A DNA stretch of 8,592 nt from Phycisphaerae bacterium (GCA_030602845.1 JAUVYZ010000072.1:1-8592), one strand, 5' to 3'; shown: positions 1 to 7,394, numbered from the stretch's first letter. Translations and numbers: made by a program. The notes: generated from the letters alone by a model not told the origin.

Positions 1-24
1 TGCTTGTCAAAAACAACGGATGTT

Positions 25-55
25 TTGGCATGTAGCCAAAGGAAAGAAGTATAGT
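25..55 (+). promoter_or_regulatory. Possible sigma-70 promoter for the LamG protein gene
   Basis: TTGGCA (25-30, five of six matches to TTGACA) and TATAGT (50-55, five of six to TATAAT) are separated by 19 bp, slightly longer than the optimal 17. Transcription would start near 62, just before the ribosome binding site. The -35 overlaps a small perfect hairpin, TTTGGC/GCCAAA (24-29 with 35-40, five-base loop). That hairpin could instead be the tail of an upstream element lying outside the window. Motif match only. Confidence 0.35.
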
Positions 56-66
56 GTTAATTTTTG

Positions 67-74
67 AAGGAGGA
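67..74 (+). promoter_or_regulatory. Ribosome binding site of the LamG protein gene
   Basis: AAGGAGGA lies five bases before the ATG at 80. It is a near-perfect anti-Shine-Dalgarno match and fixes that ATG as the start, which also places a clean signal peptide at the N-terminus. Confidence 0.85.
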
Positions 75-79
75 GTATT

Positions 80-3000
80 ATGTGTAGAAAATTGTTTTTA
101 TTAGTTTGTTTTGTTTTGGTACTGGGTCTTGTTGGTAACGCATGGGCAGAGATATACAGCGAGGATGTCGGCGCCCCGGCGCTGCCCGGTAGTTCCGCCG
201 AGGTCAGTGGCGTCTGGACCGTTGACGGCGACGGCACCGGCATCGTCGGCCCGTCGGACCAATTCCACTTCGTGTACCAGCGTATGGATGGCGATTGTTC
301 GTTAGAGGTGAACCTTACCGGCCTGGACCCCGGGGCTAGGGCGGGCGTGATGATTCGTAGGACGCTCGATGGCGATTCCGCGCACGCGACGATGTCGGCA
401 ACGCTGAGCTCCATCGCGTTTCAGTTCCGTCCGGTGGCCGGGGGCCCTACGTTAGAGGCGCCGCTCTTTAGTGAGGCAGTACCTGAGCGGCTCCGGATAA
501 CGCGCCAAGGCGACCTGTTGAGAGGCGAATACTATTATGTGTACCCCCCCTATATTGAGAGATGGGAGCCGCTGGGCCTGCCAATAACCATCCCGATGGA
601 CGACTGCGTTTACATCGGCCTGGTCGTAACGTCGAACTCGAGCACTGCGTTGGCTACGGGCGTGTTCGAGGAGGTGGCCTGGACCGGAACACCTTGCGCA
701 CCTCCCGAACCTGAGCGTAAGGCCACGGAGCCGAGCCCGATGCCTGGGGCTGAAGATGTGCCCATAAACCCGATTCTCACCTGGGAGCCGGGTGAAGGCG
801 CCATCTACCACCTTGTGTCTTTCAGCAGCAATTTTGATGATGTGAACAACATCGCTGTGTTAGACTTAGCGACAGGGACGAGCTATGACCCCGGAATCCT
901 TAACTTGACCGAGACTTACTACTGGGCGGTCCATACGATGTGGCAGGGTAACCCCGATTTTGGTCTCGCGATGGGCGATATCTGGAGCTTTACGGTTACA
1001 GACCATATTCTCCTGGAGGATTTCGAGGCCTACAATGTTCCGCCGGAAGTGATTCCGGACCAAAACGTTACCGTAGACAGTTACGTTGCGGTTTACGCAG
1101 TGTCGCCTCCGAACCAGGTCGTGGTTGACGTCAATTACACTGTTGTGGCAGCAGCGCCCGACGATGTTAACCACCTGTTGGCGTACTATTCCTTTGACGC
1201 CAACGACGCCAACGACAGCTCAGGCAACGAGCACCACGGAACCGAAATGATGGGTGGCAGCAACGACCGCTGGCCAACCTATGAGGATAGTAAGGCTGGC
1301 CTTGGCCGGGCAATCAGGTTCTATGATGACGGCGACCACGTGGCCGACGACGATGCCGGAGACTACATGAATGGTTTGAGCGAGTTGACCTGGTCGGCGT
1401 GGATAAAGTCTGAAAAAACCGACAGGGACGAGGGCTGGATCATCGGCGATGACTACCAATGGAGCGACCGCAGGGCTATGCGCTATGACAGGAAGGGCGG
1501 CGACAGCAAAGAGCTCAGGGACGTCATCAAATACGGCGTCGCAACCACCGAAGGTAATGAAGAGGATGAGAGCTACGGCGAGGTTCAGACCACGGACTGG
1601 CAGCACGTTGCAATGACCTGGAAGAGCGGAGTTGGAATAACGCTGTACCTCGACGGTGTGTTGGACATTCCGGGCGAAAACAAACCGCCCAAGGGCGGCG
1701 TTACGGACGGCTACACGAAGCTGTTGATTGGCAGGGGCAGCAAAGATAATTCGGACGACGAGTCCTGGAACGGCCTGGTCGACGAGGTCCGGATTTACAA
1801 CATTGCTCTGTCGTATGGTGAGGTCCGATACCTGGCCGGTGAGTTAGACAATTTGGAAATCCCGACCGTCTATGGTCCTTTGATTGCGGGGTATAACTTT
1901 GACACCGACGCCAGCGACACCTCCGGCAACGACAACCACGGCACCCTGGCAGGTGACGCAAGCGTCAGCGGCGGTGAGCTGTACGTGGATGGTGACAACG
2001 ACTGTGTGGACATCGGCCATAGCGCGAGGTTCAACCCAGAATCAGGCCCCTTCAGTATTTCGGTCTGGATAAACATCGAGGAATGGAAAAATAGCTGGGC
2101 CGGCATTGTTACCAAACGCGGTGAAAACAGCAGAGGTTGGCAGCTGCGCAGGAGCAGTGGTAGTGATAAGCTGTGCTTTACAGTAAGAGGAACTTCGGCT
2201 GGCGACGACATGCATGGCAATATAGCTCCAACGCTTGGCGAATGGCACCACGTCGCGGCAGTTTGGGACCCCGACGCCGGGAAAAGGACTATATATCAGG
2301 ACGGCCAGATAGATAGGCAGATTGGCGACAGCGGCACAGTCCGCTGGATGGGGCACAACGTGTATATTGGAGGCAGAGCCAGGAAGGATAACCGCATTTG
2401 GAATGGTGTAGACGCCGAGTTCAAGGGTTCTATCGACGATGTGCAGATTTACGACTATGCCCTGACGGAAGGCAACGTGAGGGAGATGGCCGGTGTAGGC
2501 AATTTGGTGATACCGGACCGCTATGGCCCTATGATAGCGCACTATACGTTTGACGCCGAAAACGCCGACGACAGTTCCGGCAACAACAGGCACGGCGTCG
2601 AACATGGCGGCCCAGGCTATGTAGCCAGCGACCTTGGCAAGGCAATTGAGCTCGACGGTGGCCAGGATGTGACAATAACTGGTTTCATTGAAATACAGGA
2701 CAACGATGAGCTTAGTATTGCTATGTGGGTCAAGCCGGACACTTTAAATGGTCAACGCTTTATGTGGTTCACGCACGAAAGCAGCGGTTACTCGAAACTA
2801 AGATGTTATATCAGAGACGGGGAATGGCGCTTCAAAGCCGGTGACGGTTCTGACAATAGAGAAATCGAGGCCGACGCTACCGCAGGCGAGTGGACACATT
2901 ACGCCGGCGTAAGAAGAAACGGCGACAAGATTTATCTCTACATAAACGGCGTGCTCGAGGACCAAACGTCTTTCAGTGGACCAGCCGGTCTGCAAAGTAA

Positions 3001-4477
3001 TAGTTGGATTGGGTCTGAAGGTGGCGGTAATAAGTTTGACGGGTGCATCGACGATGTCCGCATCTATGACGTTGCACTGTCGCATGGCCAGATTGTGGAC
3101 CTTGCAGTTGACAGCCCCAACCCGCTGGCAGATACCTGGACAGACAGCGGCGAACTGGTTTCGTCACTTGAGACCTGGGGAGCCTACGAGGCTCATCAGG
3201 CGATGAGGCTTGATGTCAACGGTGTTGGCGAAGTTAGACGAGACTCTCCGTTCGAGGACTGGACTTTAGCCAACATTAAAGCACTGGTGCTGTACGTCAA
3301 AGGCGACCCTGGCAATGCTCTTGATGACCTGTATATGGGGCTGTCAAGTGCTGTCGGAGGAGCCAGGACTGCGTATCTGTCGTACCCCGGCGACATCAAT
3401 GACCTGAAGATTGCAGAGTGGTCTGAATGGAATGTTGACCTGGCAGCGCTGGCCAGCGCTCCTGGCGAAAAGGGCGTGCCCTTACCCCATATCGAGGAGT
3501 TAGCTTTCGGTGCTACTGGTACGGGTACCCTGACCTTTGACTATCTCACGCTGTGGACCACCAGGTGCGTTCCCAAGTACGGCCCATATGCCGACATCAC
3601 CGATGATTGCGTGGTTGACTATAAAGACATGCGTGTGCTGGCAGGCGACTGGCTCGAAGCTGATTACGCTATTTACCCACAAGAGCCTGACACTGCTAAT
3701 CTGGTGGCGTACTGGCCGCTTGACGTTGACTTCAACGACTACTCCGGCAACGGCTTTGACGGCACCCCGATGGGCGGCGCAACCATAGTTGCCGATGCCA
3801 CAAGAGGCAATGTATTAAGCCTGGATAAAGGCGACTATGTGAACTGCGGCAATCCGCCCGCCCTTAACTTCGGGACAAACGATTGGACTTTGTCCGCCTG
3901 GGTGAAGAATACTATGACCGGCACAGGCGATTCTAACAAGGGTACTATTATCGGCAACGGTGGAGACACCGGCGGTGGAAAACGCTATTGCCTGATTCAA
4001 AGCGAGCAACAAGAAGGTGAAGTCACCTTAGTCACTGATGATGATTCCAAAAAGAGGCAGGCCAGAGGTGATGACACCAAAGTCAACGATAATACCTGGC
4101 ACCATGTCCTCGGTGTACGTGATGGAGGCACGATTCGCATCTATATCGATGGCGTTGAGGAAGGAAGCTCCAGCATCAACGAGGACCTTTCCGGGACGTC
4201 TCAGCATAATCTCTATCTCGGATGCATAACGGACAACCCAGACCCAGCTGCCCTCTACAAGTTTTACGACGGTCTGATTGACGAGGTGCGTATCTACAAC
4301 TATGCTGTGAATGAGTTGGAGCGTCTGTGGCTGGTTACCGAAACGGACCGGATTTACCACCCGATTGTATCGGACGCTGATTTGTCCGAGGACGAGCCGG
4401 AGGAATCCAGGTATGTCAACTTCAAGGACTATGGCGTTATTGCGGATGAGTGGCTTCTCGAGTTACTGTTCCCGTAA
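80..4477 (+). CDS. Exported multi-module protein with four LamG (concanavalin A-like) domains and dockerin-like segments
   Basis: A 1465-residue exported protein. A signal peptide (1-23, cleavage after AWA) precedes a concanavalin A-like module (about 24-205, with the AGVMIR motif), then a fibronectin III-like module (about 214-305, ending GDIWSFTV). Four LamG domains follow at about 366-590, 600-808, 816-1010 and 1205-1412. Each has a D-x-SGN-x-x-x-G opening, a W-x-H strand (WTHYAGV in the third), an (L/I)Y-x-(D/N)G-like strand and a closing D(E/D)V(R/Q)IY motif. A jelly-roll-like segment (about 1014-1164, NPLADTWTD to LTLW) and a dockerin-like calcium loop (DITDDCVVDYKD, 1172-1183) separate the third and fourth. 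A second dockerin-like half (NFKDYGVIADEWL) ends the protein. LamG folds generally bind carbohydrate or act as structural ligand modules; no catalytic domain was recognised, so a surface or polysaccharide-contact role is inference. There is no PEP-CTERM tail or membrane anchor. It appears monocistronic, with its own ribosome binding site and terminator. Confidence 0.93.
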   Translation: MCRKLFLLVCFVLVLGLVGNAWAEIYSEDVGAPALPGSSAEVSGVWTVDGDGTGIVGPSDQFHFVYQRMDGDCSLEVNLTGLDPGARAGVMIRRTLDGDSAHATMSATLSSIAFQFRPVAGGPTLEAPLFSEAVPERLRITRQGDLLRGEYYYVYPPYIERWEPLGLPITIPMDDCVYIGLVVTSNSSTALATGVFEEVAWTGTPCAPPEPERKATEPSPMPGAEDVPINPILTWEPGEGAIYHLVSFSSNFDDVNNIAVLDLATGTSYDPGILNLTETYYWAVHTMWQGNPDFGLAMGDIWSFTVTDHILLEDFEAYNVPPEVIPDQNVTVDSYVAVYAVSPPNQVVVDVNYTVVAAAPDDVNHLLAYYSFDANDANDSSGNEHHGTEMMGGSNDRWPTYEDSKAGLGRAIRFYDDGDHVADDDAGDYMNGLSELTWSAWIKSEKTDRDEGWIIGDDYQWSDRRAMRYDRKGGDSKELRDVIKYGVATTEGNEEDESYGEVQTTDWQHVAMTWKSGVGITLYLDGVLDIPGENKPPKGGVTDGYTKLLIGRGSKDNSDDESWNGLVDEVRIYNIALSYGEVRYLAGELDNLEIPTVYGPLIAGYNFDTDASDTSGNDNHGTLAGDASVSGGELYVDGDNDCVDIGHSARFNPESGPFSISVWINIEEWKNSWAGIVTKRGENSRGWQLRRSSGSDKLCFTVRGTSAGDDMHGNIAPTLGEWHHVAAVWDPDAGKRTIYQDGQIDRQIGDSGTVRWMGHNVYIGGRARKDNRIWNGVDAEFKGSIDDVQIYDYALTEGNVREMAGVGNLVIPDRYGPMIAHYTFDAENADDSSGNNRHGVEHGGPGYVASDLGKAIELDGGQDVTITGFIEIQDNDELSIAMWVKPDTLNGQRFMWFTHESSGYSKLRCYIRDGEWRFKAGDGSDNREIEADATAGEWTHYAGVRRNGDKIYLYINGVLEDQTSFSGPAGLQSNSWIGSEGGGNKFDGCIDDVRIYDVALSHGQIVDLAVDSPNPLADTWTDSGELVSSLETWGAYEAHQAMRLDVNGVGEVRRDSPFEDWTLANIKALVLYVKGDPGNALDDLYMGLSSAVGGARTAYLSYPGDINDLKIAEWSEWNVDLAALASAPGEKGVPLPHIEELAFGATGTGTLTFDYLTLWTTRCVPKYGPYADITDDCVVDYKDMRVLAGDWLEADYAIYPQEPDTANLVAYWPLDVDFNDYSGNGFDGTPMGGATIVADATRGNVLSLDKGDYVNCGNPPALNFGTNDWTLSAWVKNTMTGTGDSNKGTIIGNGGDTGGGKRYCLIQSEQQEGEVTLVTDDDSKKRQARGDDTKVNDNTWHHVLGVRDGGTIRIYIDGVEEGSSSINEDLSGTSQHNLYLGCITDNPDPAALYKFYDGLIDEVRIYNYAVNELERLWLVTETDRIYHPIVSDADLSEDEPEESRYVNFKDYGVIADEWLLELLFP

Positions 4478-4527
4478 TAGACGTTGCTACAAGGCTCTAA
4501 GTAGTTAGCCGGTGAATTTGCACCAAT

Positions 4528-4566
4528 CCGGGGCCTATACGAAAGTATAGGCCCCGGTTGTTTTTT
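4528..4566 (+). terminator. Intrinsic terminator of the LamG protein gene
   Basis: A perfect 13-bp stem (CCGGGGCCTATAC at 4528-4540 with GTATAGGCCCCGG at 4545-4557) closes on a stable GAAA tetraloop. It is followed by TTGTTTTTT. It lies 50 bases after the stop codon. There is no A-run on the 5' side, so it should act in one direction only. Confidence 0.95.
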
Positions 4567-4772
4567 GGTATTACATCGTGTGTATCTCGCAAAAGCGGGG
4601 GCGACGATGGGGGGTAGGTTTTGAATTAACTTGGTAAACCCGCGGGCATATTCGACCGATACCTCAGATGGACTTGTGCTGAGTGAGGGACCAATCGTCC
4701 TATAAGAAAAGGTAAGGTCAATTTGCCCTTACGGCCGGAGCCGAAAGACTTTTGGCCGGGCGGGAGTGAGCC
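4567..4772 (+). promoter_or_regulatory. Non-coding leader with hairpins ahead of the sigma factor gene
   Basis: No credible ORF lies here. Local helices can be drawn: CTCAG/CTGAG (4663-4667 with 4679-4683), GTAAGG/CCTTAC (4712-4717 with 4727-4732, nine-base loop), and a seven-pair stem with one G-T pair (4740-4746 with 4750-4756, GAC loop). The last can be extended by 4735-4737 with 4757-4759 across a two-base bulge. TATAAG (4701-4706) is a reasonable -10, but no good -35 has normal spacing; TTGTGC (4674-4679) is 21 bp away. If that -10 is used, the mRNA starts near 4713, right at the GTAAGG hairpin, and has a 60-nt leader. GGGAG at 4762-4766 is the Shine-Dalgarno sequence. Known riboswitch families were considered and none recognised. 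Confidence 0.4.
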
Positions 4773-5594
4773 ATAGCGTTTGATGTTACCATAAAGGAAT
4801 ACCTGAAAGAAATCGACGAAGCGTCGCTGCTGACACTGGAGCAGGAGCATTCGTTGGGCAAGCTCGTTGTCGAAGAGAACGACCCCTGGGCGAGGGAACA
4901 ATTGGTGCGAAGCAATCTTCGGCTGGTCGTTAATATCGCCAAGAAGTACGGCGGACGGGGAATGAGTCTTGGTGACTTGATTGAGGAGGGAAATCTCGGG
5001 CTTATAAAGGCCGTTGATTACTTTGACCCCGACCGCGGCACCCGGTTCAGCACGTATGCGGCGTGGTGGATAAAGCAAAGCATCAAGCGGGCACTGCTGG
5101 AGAACGTTCAGCCGGTGCATATTCCCACCTATATGGTTGCACTGATAAATCAATGGCGGCACGCCGCCGCAGAACTGGAAAGCAGACTCGGCAGAACGCT
5201 GGACGTCGAAGAAATGGCCGATATTATGCACCTGCCGCTGCGCAAGGCAAGAATCATACATCGGATTGTCGAGGTTCTTAGCTCCGTGATGGATACCGGC
5301 GGCATCGACGGGTCGAACGAAAATGAAATGTTCGAGGCGACTCTGGAGGACAAAGAAGGCGACAAGCCCGAAGATGCACTGGTTGCGGATGAGGAAAAAG
5401 CAAAGGCCTTGGACCTGCTTAACGAAATCGACCCGAGAGAAGCCGATGTCTTGAGGTTGCATTACGGCCTGGGTGGGAAAAACCCGATGACACTCAAAGA
5501 AATCGGCAAAAGATTGGGCCTGACACGAGAGAGGATTCGCCAGATTCAGCGTGGTGCGCTTACCAAGCTTTACGAATATATGAACGAAGAATAA
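4773..5594 (+). CDS. RNA polymerase sigma factor, sigma-70 family (group 2/3, RpoD/RpoS-like)
   Basis: A primary-like sigma factor that directs RNA polymerase to -10/-35 promoters. Counted from ATA at 4773 it has 273 residues. Region 1.2 covers about 5-60 (VTIKEYLKEID to NIAKKYG). Region 2 covers about 63-110, with DLIEEGNLGLIKAVDYFDP, the core-binding and -10 recognition helices, and FSTYAAWWIKQSIKRA. Region 3 begins at QPVHIP (113). Region 4.2 covers about 222-270, with the LKEIGKRLGLTRERIRQIQR helix-turn-helix for the -35. Region 1.1 and the long non-conserved insert of RpoD are absent, which suggests a group 2 or 3 factor, though some planctomycete main factors are also short. No ATG, GTG or TTG precedes region 1.2 in frame after the TGA at 4767. 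ATA at 4773 gives M-AFDVTIKEYL, six bases after GGGAG. TTG at 4854 or ATG at 4962 would delete all or part of region 1.2. CTG at 4803, after AAAGGA, is a second candidate. Confidence 0.93.
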   Translation: MAFDVTIKEYLKEIDEASLLTLEQEHSLGKLVVEENDPWAREQLVRSNLRLVVNIAKKYGGRGMSLGDLIEEGNLGLIKAVDYFDPDRGTRFSTYAAWWIKQSIKRALLENVQPVHIPTYMVALINQWRHAAAELESRLGRTLDVEEMADIMHLPLRKARIIHRIVEVLSSVMDTGGIDGSNENEMFEATLEDKEGDKPEDALVADEEKAKALDLLNEIDPREADVLRLHYGLGGKNPMTLKEIGKRLGLTRERIRQIQRGALTKLYEYMNEE

Positions 5595-5700
5595 CACCAA
5601 TCAGCAAATCAATAAAACTTCAATTAAACTTGCACTTCACCAGGGATATGCTAACAATAGATAACGGCAGCCGAACAGCCCGTTCGTTTAAGCAAATATA

Positions 5701-5730
5701 ATGTTGATAGATGTCAGGGAGGGCAGGTAA
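5701..5730 (+). other. Possible nine-codon leader ORF abutting apt
   Basis: ATG at 5701 opens a nine-codon frame (MLIDVREGR) that ends with TAA at 5728-5730, directly before the apt ATG at 5731 and in the same frame. No good ribosome binding site precedes it, and its last codons are the purine-rich stretch that serves as the apt Shine-Dalgarno sequence. Chance is a reasonable explanation. The rest of the 136-base gap after the sigma gene shows only weak hairpins (CGAAC/GTTCG at 5672-5676 with 5682-5686) and no convincing promoter or terminator. Confidence 0.2.
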
Positions 5731-6258
5731 ATGGCAACCAGAGGAATTGAGCTGGAAAGATACATTCGCAGCATACCTGACTGGCCGAAAAAGGGGATTT
5801 TGTTTCGCGATATCACGCCATTGTTGGCTGACGCCGGGGCGCTTGCAGCGGCGGTAGATGCTTTGTGTGCTGGTTTTGCAGGGGTGGGCATCGAATATGT
5901 CGCTGCTGTGGAGGCGAGGGGGTTTATATTCGGTGCGGCGGTTGCAGAAAAGCTCGGAGTTGGTTTTGTGCCCATACGCAAGAAGGGCAAGCTGCCTTTT
6001 GAAACCGAGAGCGTTACCTACGATTTGGAATACGGCACCGACACTCTGGAAGTGCATAGTGATGCCGTGGAGAAAGGGGCGAAGGTTTTGATGGTCGATG
6101 ATTTGTTGGCGACGGGCGGGACAATGGCGGCGGCCTGTAAGCTCATCGAAAAAATAGGGGGGCAAATTGTCGGAATAGCATTTCTTATCGAGCTTGGCGA
6201 ATTGGCCGGCCGAGAAAAACTCAGCGGCTATAAAATTACCACTGTTATATCTTATTGA
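5731..6258 (+). CDS. apt: Adenine phosphoribosyltransferase
   Basis: Purine salvage enzyme of the cytoplasm: adenine + PRPP gives AMP + diphosphate. The 175-residue length fits the usual 170-185. Diagnostic motifs are present in order: FRDITPLL (25-32), the EARGFIFG segment (61-68), the flexible-loop region RKKGKLP (83-89), and the type I phosphoribosyltransferase PRPP loop VLMVDDLLATGGT (119-131), with its two acidic residues and the ATGGT phosphate-binding turn. ATG at 5731 follows a purine-rich stretch, GGGAGGGCAGG (5717-5727), and gives the standard N-terminus. It lies 136 bases after the sigma factor stop, so it may be read through from that gene or have its own promoter. It converges on prmC with only 29 bases between the two stop codons, and no intrinsic terminator is visible there. 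No key residue is missing. Confidence 0.97.
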   Translation: MATRGIELERYIRSIPDWPKKGILFRDITPLLADAGALAAAVDALCAGFAGVGIEYVAAVEARGFIFGAAVAEKLGVGFVPIRKKGKLPFETESVTYDLEYGTDTLEVHSDAVEKGAKVLMVDDLLATGGTMAAACKLIEKIGGQIVGIAFLIELGELAGREKLSGYKITTVISY

Positions 6259-6287
6259 TTGCGCTTTCACTGGAATCCTCAGTTTAG

Positions 6288-7166
6288 TCATGATGATACC
6301 TTTACGGCAGTTGCGATTCGGTCGTTGCCGTTGGGGTCTTTTTTGATTTTGATTTCGGCGAAAGTGCCGGTTTGTTCGAGCAGCTCCTTAATTGCTTTCC
6401 CCTGGGTAAAACCAACTTCCAACATCAGTGCAGCATCGGGCTTGAGGAACCGGTCTGCCTTTTCGCAAATCCGCCGGTGAATATCCAGGCCATCGGCTCC
6501 CGCGAACAGGGCCGACTTCGGCTCGTAATCTTTTATATTTTTGTCGAGCTTCTCAAACTCGGCGGCACTTACATAGGGCGGGTTGCAAACAATCAAATCA
6601 AATTTGTCCACGTCCAACTGGGGGACAAAGGCGTCGAATAAATCGCCGCATAATAGCCTGATTCGGTCGCCTAATTGGTGTTTTTCGACGTTTCCGGCGG
6701 CAATATTAAGGGCGGCATCGGAGATGTCCGTTGCGATTATGTCTGCGTTGGCGCAGTTTTTGGCTATTGCGATGGCGATGCAGCCGCAGCCGGTGCACAA
6801 GTCGCAGACGAATTGTTTGCCGGGGCGTGTTCGCAAAAATTCGATGGCACGTTCGACGAGCAATTCCGTCTCCGGCCGAGGAATCATACAATCAGGGGTT
6901 ACATCGAGCTGGAGAGAATAGAATTCTGTTTTGCCGGTCAGATACGCAATGGGTTCGTTTTGGCCGGCCCGTTCCACCAATTCGTGCAGCCGGTCTAATT
7001 GCTGTTTGTCGACGGCTTTGTCGAATTGCGTGTATAATTCGATTCGCTTCATCGCCAGGACGCAGGAGAGCAGGAGTTCGGCGCTCAGACGCGGCGAATC
7101 GATACCCTTTTTGGTAAAGTGTTCGGTAACCCAGTTTAAGAGCCGTTGTATCGTCCAGGTCTGCAT
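6288..7166 (-). CDS. prmC: Peptide chain release factor N5-glutamine methyltransferase (PrmC/HemK)
   Basis: Transfers methyl from S-adenosylmethionine to the glutamine of the GGQ motif of release factors RF1 and RF2, improving termination. At 292 residues it has the usual length. An N-terminal helical domain (1-75) leads to EPIAYLTGKTEFY (71-83) and IPRPETELLVE (95-105), both PrmC signatures. These precede the Rossmann methyltransferase domain, with SAM motif I DLCTGCGC (122-129) and the catalytic NPPYV (195-199). Motif I has cysteines (CDLCTGCGC) where E. coli-type enzymes have G and S; this is not expected to abolish function. The frame extends upstream to a TTG at 7205, but those 13 residues (LFFTFLC...) are not family-like and overlap the promoter. 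ATG at 7166 gives MQTWTIQRLL, the expected start. No Shine-Dalgarno sequence precedes it, which fits a leaderless message. Confidence 0.96.
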   Translation of the reverse strand: MQTWTIQRLLNWVTEHFTKKGIDSPRLSAELLLSCVLAMKRIELYTQFDKAVDKQQLDRLHELVERAGQNEPIAYLTGKTEFYSLQLDVTPDCMIPRPETELLVERAIEFLRTRPGKQFVCDLCTGCGCIAIAIAKNCANADIIATDISDAALNIAAGNVEKHQLGDRIRLLCGDLFDAFVPQLDVDKFDLIVCNPPYVSAAEFEKLDKNIKDYEPKSALFAGADGLDIHRRICEKADRFLKPDAALMLEVGFTQGKAIKELLEQTGTFAEIKIKKDPNGNDRIATAVKVSS

Positions 7167-7172
7167 GGCCAG

Positions 7173-7201
7173 ATTATACTTGGGGCAAAGAAAAGTGAAA
7201 A
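7173..7201 (-). promoter_or_regulatory. Promoter of prmC, predicted to give a leaderless mRNA
   Basis: On the minus strand a perfect TATAAT (7178 to 7173) lies 17 bp downstream of TTTTCA (7201 to 7196, four of six to TTGACA). Only CTGGCC separates the -10 from the ATG of prmC at 7166. A start seven bases after the -10 is the A of that ATG. This explains why no ribosome binding site is present. Confidence 0.65.
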
Positions 7202-7237
7202 ACAAAAAGAACTCACAGAGAGTGCGCTGGGTTTGAA

Positions 7238-7394
7238 ATTGGGTTTGATTGGGTTTGTATCTCGTATCTCGTATTGCGTATTGCGTATCGCGCTGGGGGA
7301 TTGGGTTTGATTGGGTTTGAATTGGCTTTGTTTTGGCATTGTATTGGCTTTGATTGGCTTTGTATTGGCTTTGATTGGGTTTGAATTGGGTTTG
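7238..7394. repeat. Tandem 10/11-bp repeat array, unit ATTGGSTTTG, with one helical turn per unit
   Basis: Two units (7238-7257) are followed, after a heptamer block, by nine consecutive units at 7300-7394: ATTGGGTTTG or ATTGGCTTTG with an optional extra leading A or T. Unit lengths are 10,10,11,11,11,10,11,10,11, averaging about 10.6 bp. Related single copies sit near 7411-7420, 7474-7484 and 8046-8055. The 8-mer GCGCTGGG occurs just before both blocks (7224-7231 and 7290-7297). Read on the minus strand the array gives an open frame with KPIQSQ/KANTKPI-like text. I judge this a by-product of the period, because 21 bases equal seven codons. I associate such text with spurious planctomycete proteins from memory; no search was done. 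Confidence 0.8.
7257..7291. repeat. Heptamer array 1, unit GTATYKC, five copies
   Basis: Five uninterrupted 7-mers: GTATCTC, GTATCTC, GTATTGC, GTATTGC, GTATCGC. The block splits the ATTGGSTTTG array into two parts, so one element was probably inserted in or expanded within the other. Confidence 0.85.

Noticed and set aside
2042..2605. A 187-codon minus-strand open frame inside the LamG protein gene
   Set aside because: It lies fully inside an unambiguous coding region with LamG motifs and is a frame shadow of GC-rich codons.
4380..4477. PEP-CTERM or other sorting signal at the end of the LamG protein
   Set aside because: The C-terminus is a dockerin-like segment ending ELLFP. There is no PEP motif, hydrophobic helix or basic tail.
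4626..5600. A 324-codon open frame on the minus strand
   Set aside because: It is antisense to the sigma factor gene, whose conserved regions 1.2-4.2 explain the sequence. The antisense text shows no recognisable domain and no ribosome binding site.
6259..6287. Shared bidirectional terminator between apt and prmC
   Set aside because: The 29-base gap contains no stem-loop or T-run of note.
7166..7205. Upstream TTG extension of prmC by 13 residues
   Set aside because: The extra residues do not fit the PrmC N-terminus and would span the TATAAT promoter. ATG at 7166 matches the family start.
7238..7394. CRISPR array
   Set aside because: The units are only 10-11 bp and directly adjacent, with no spacers and no cas genes nearby.
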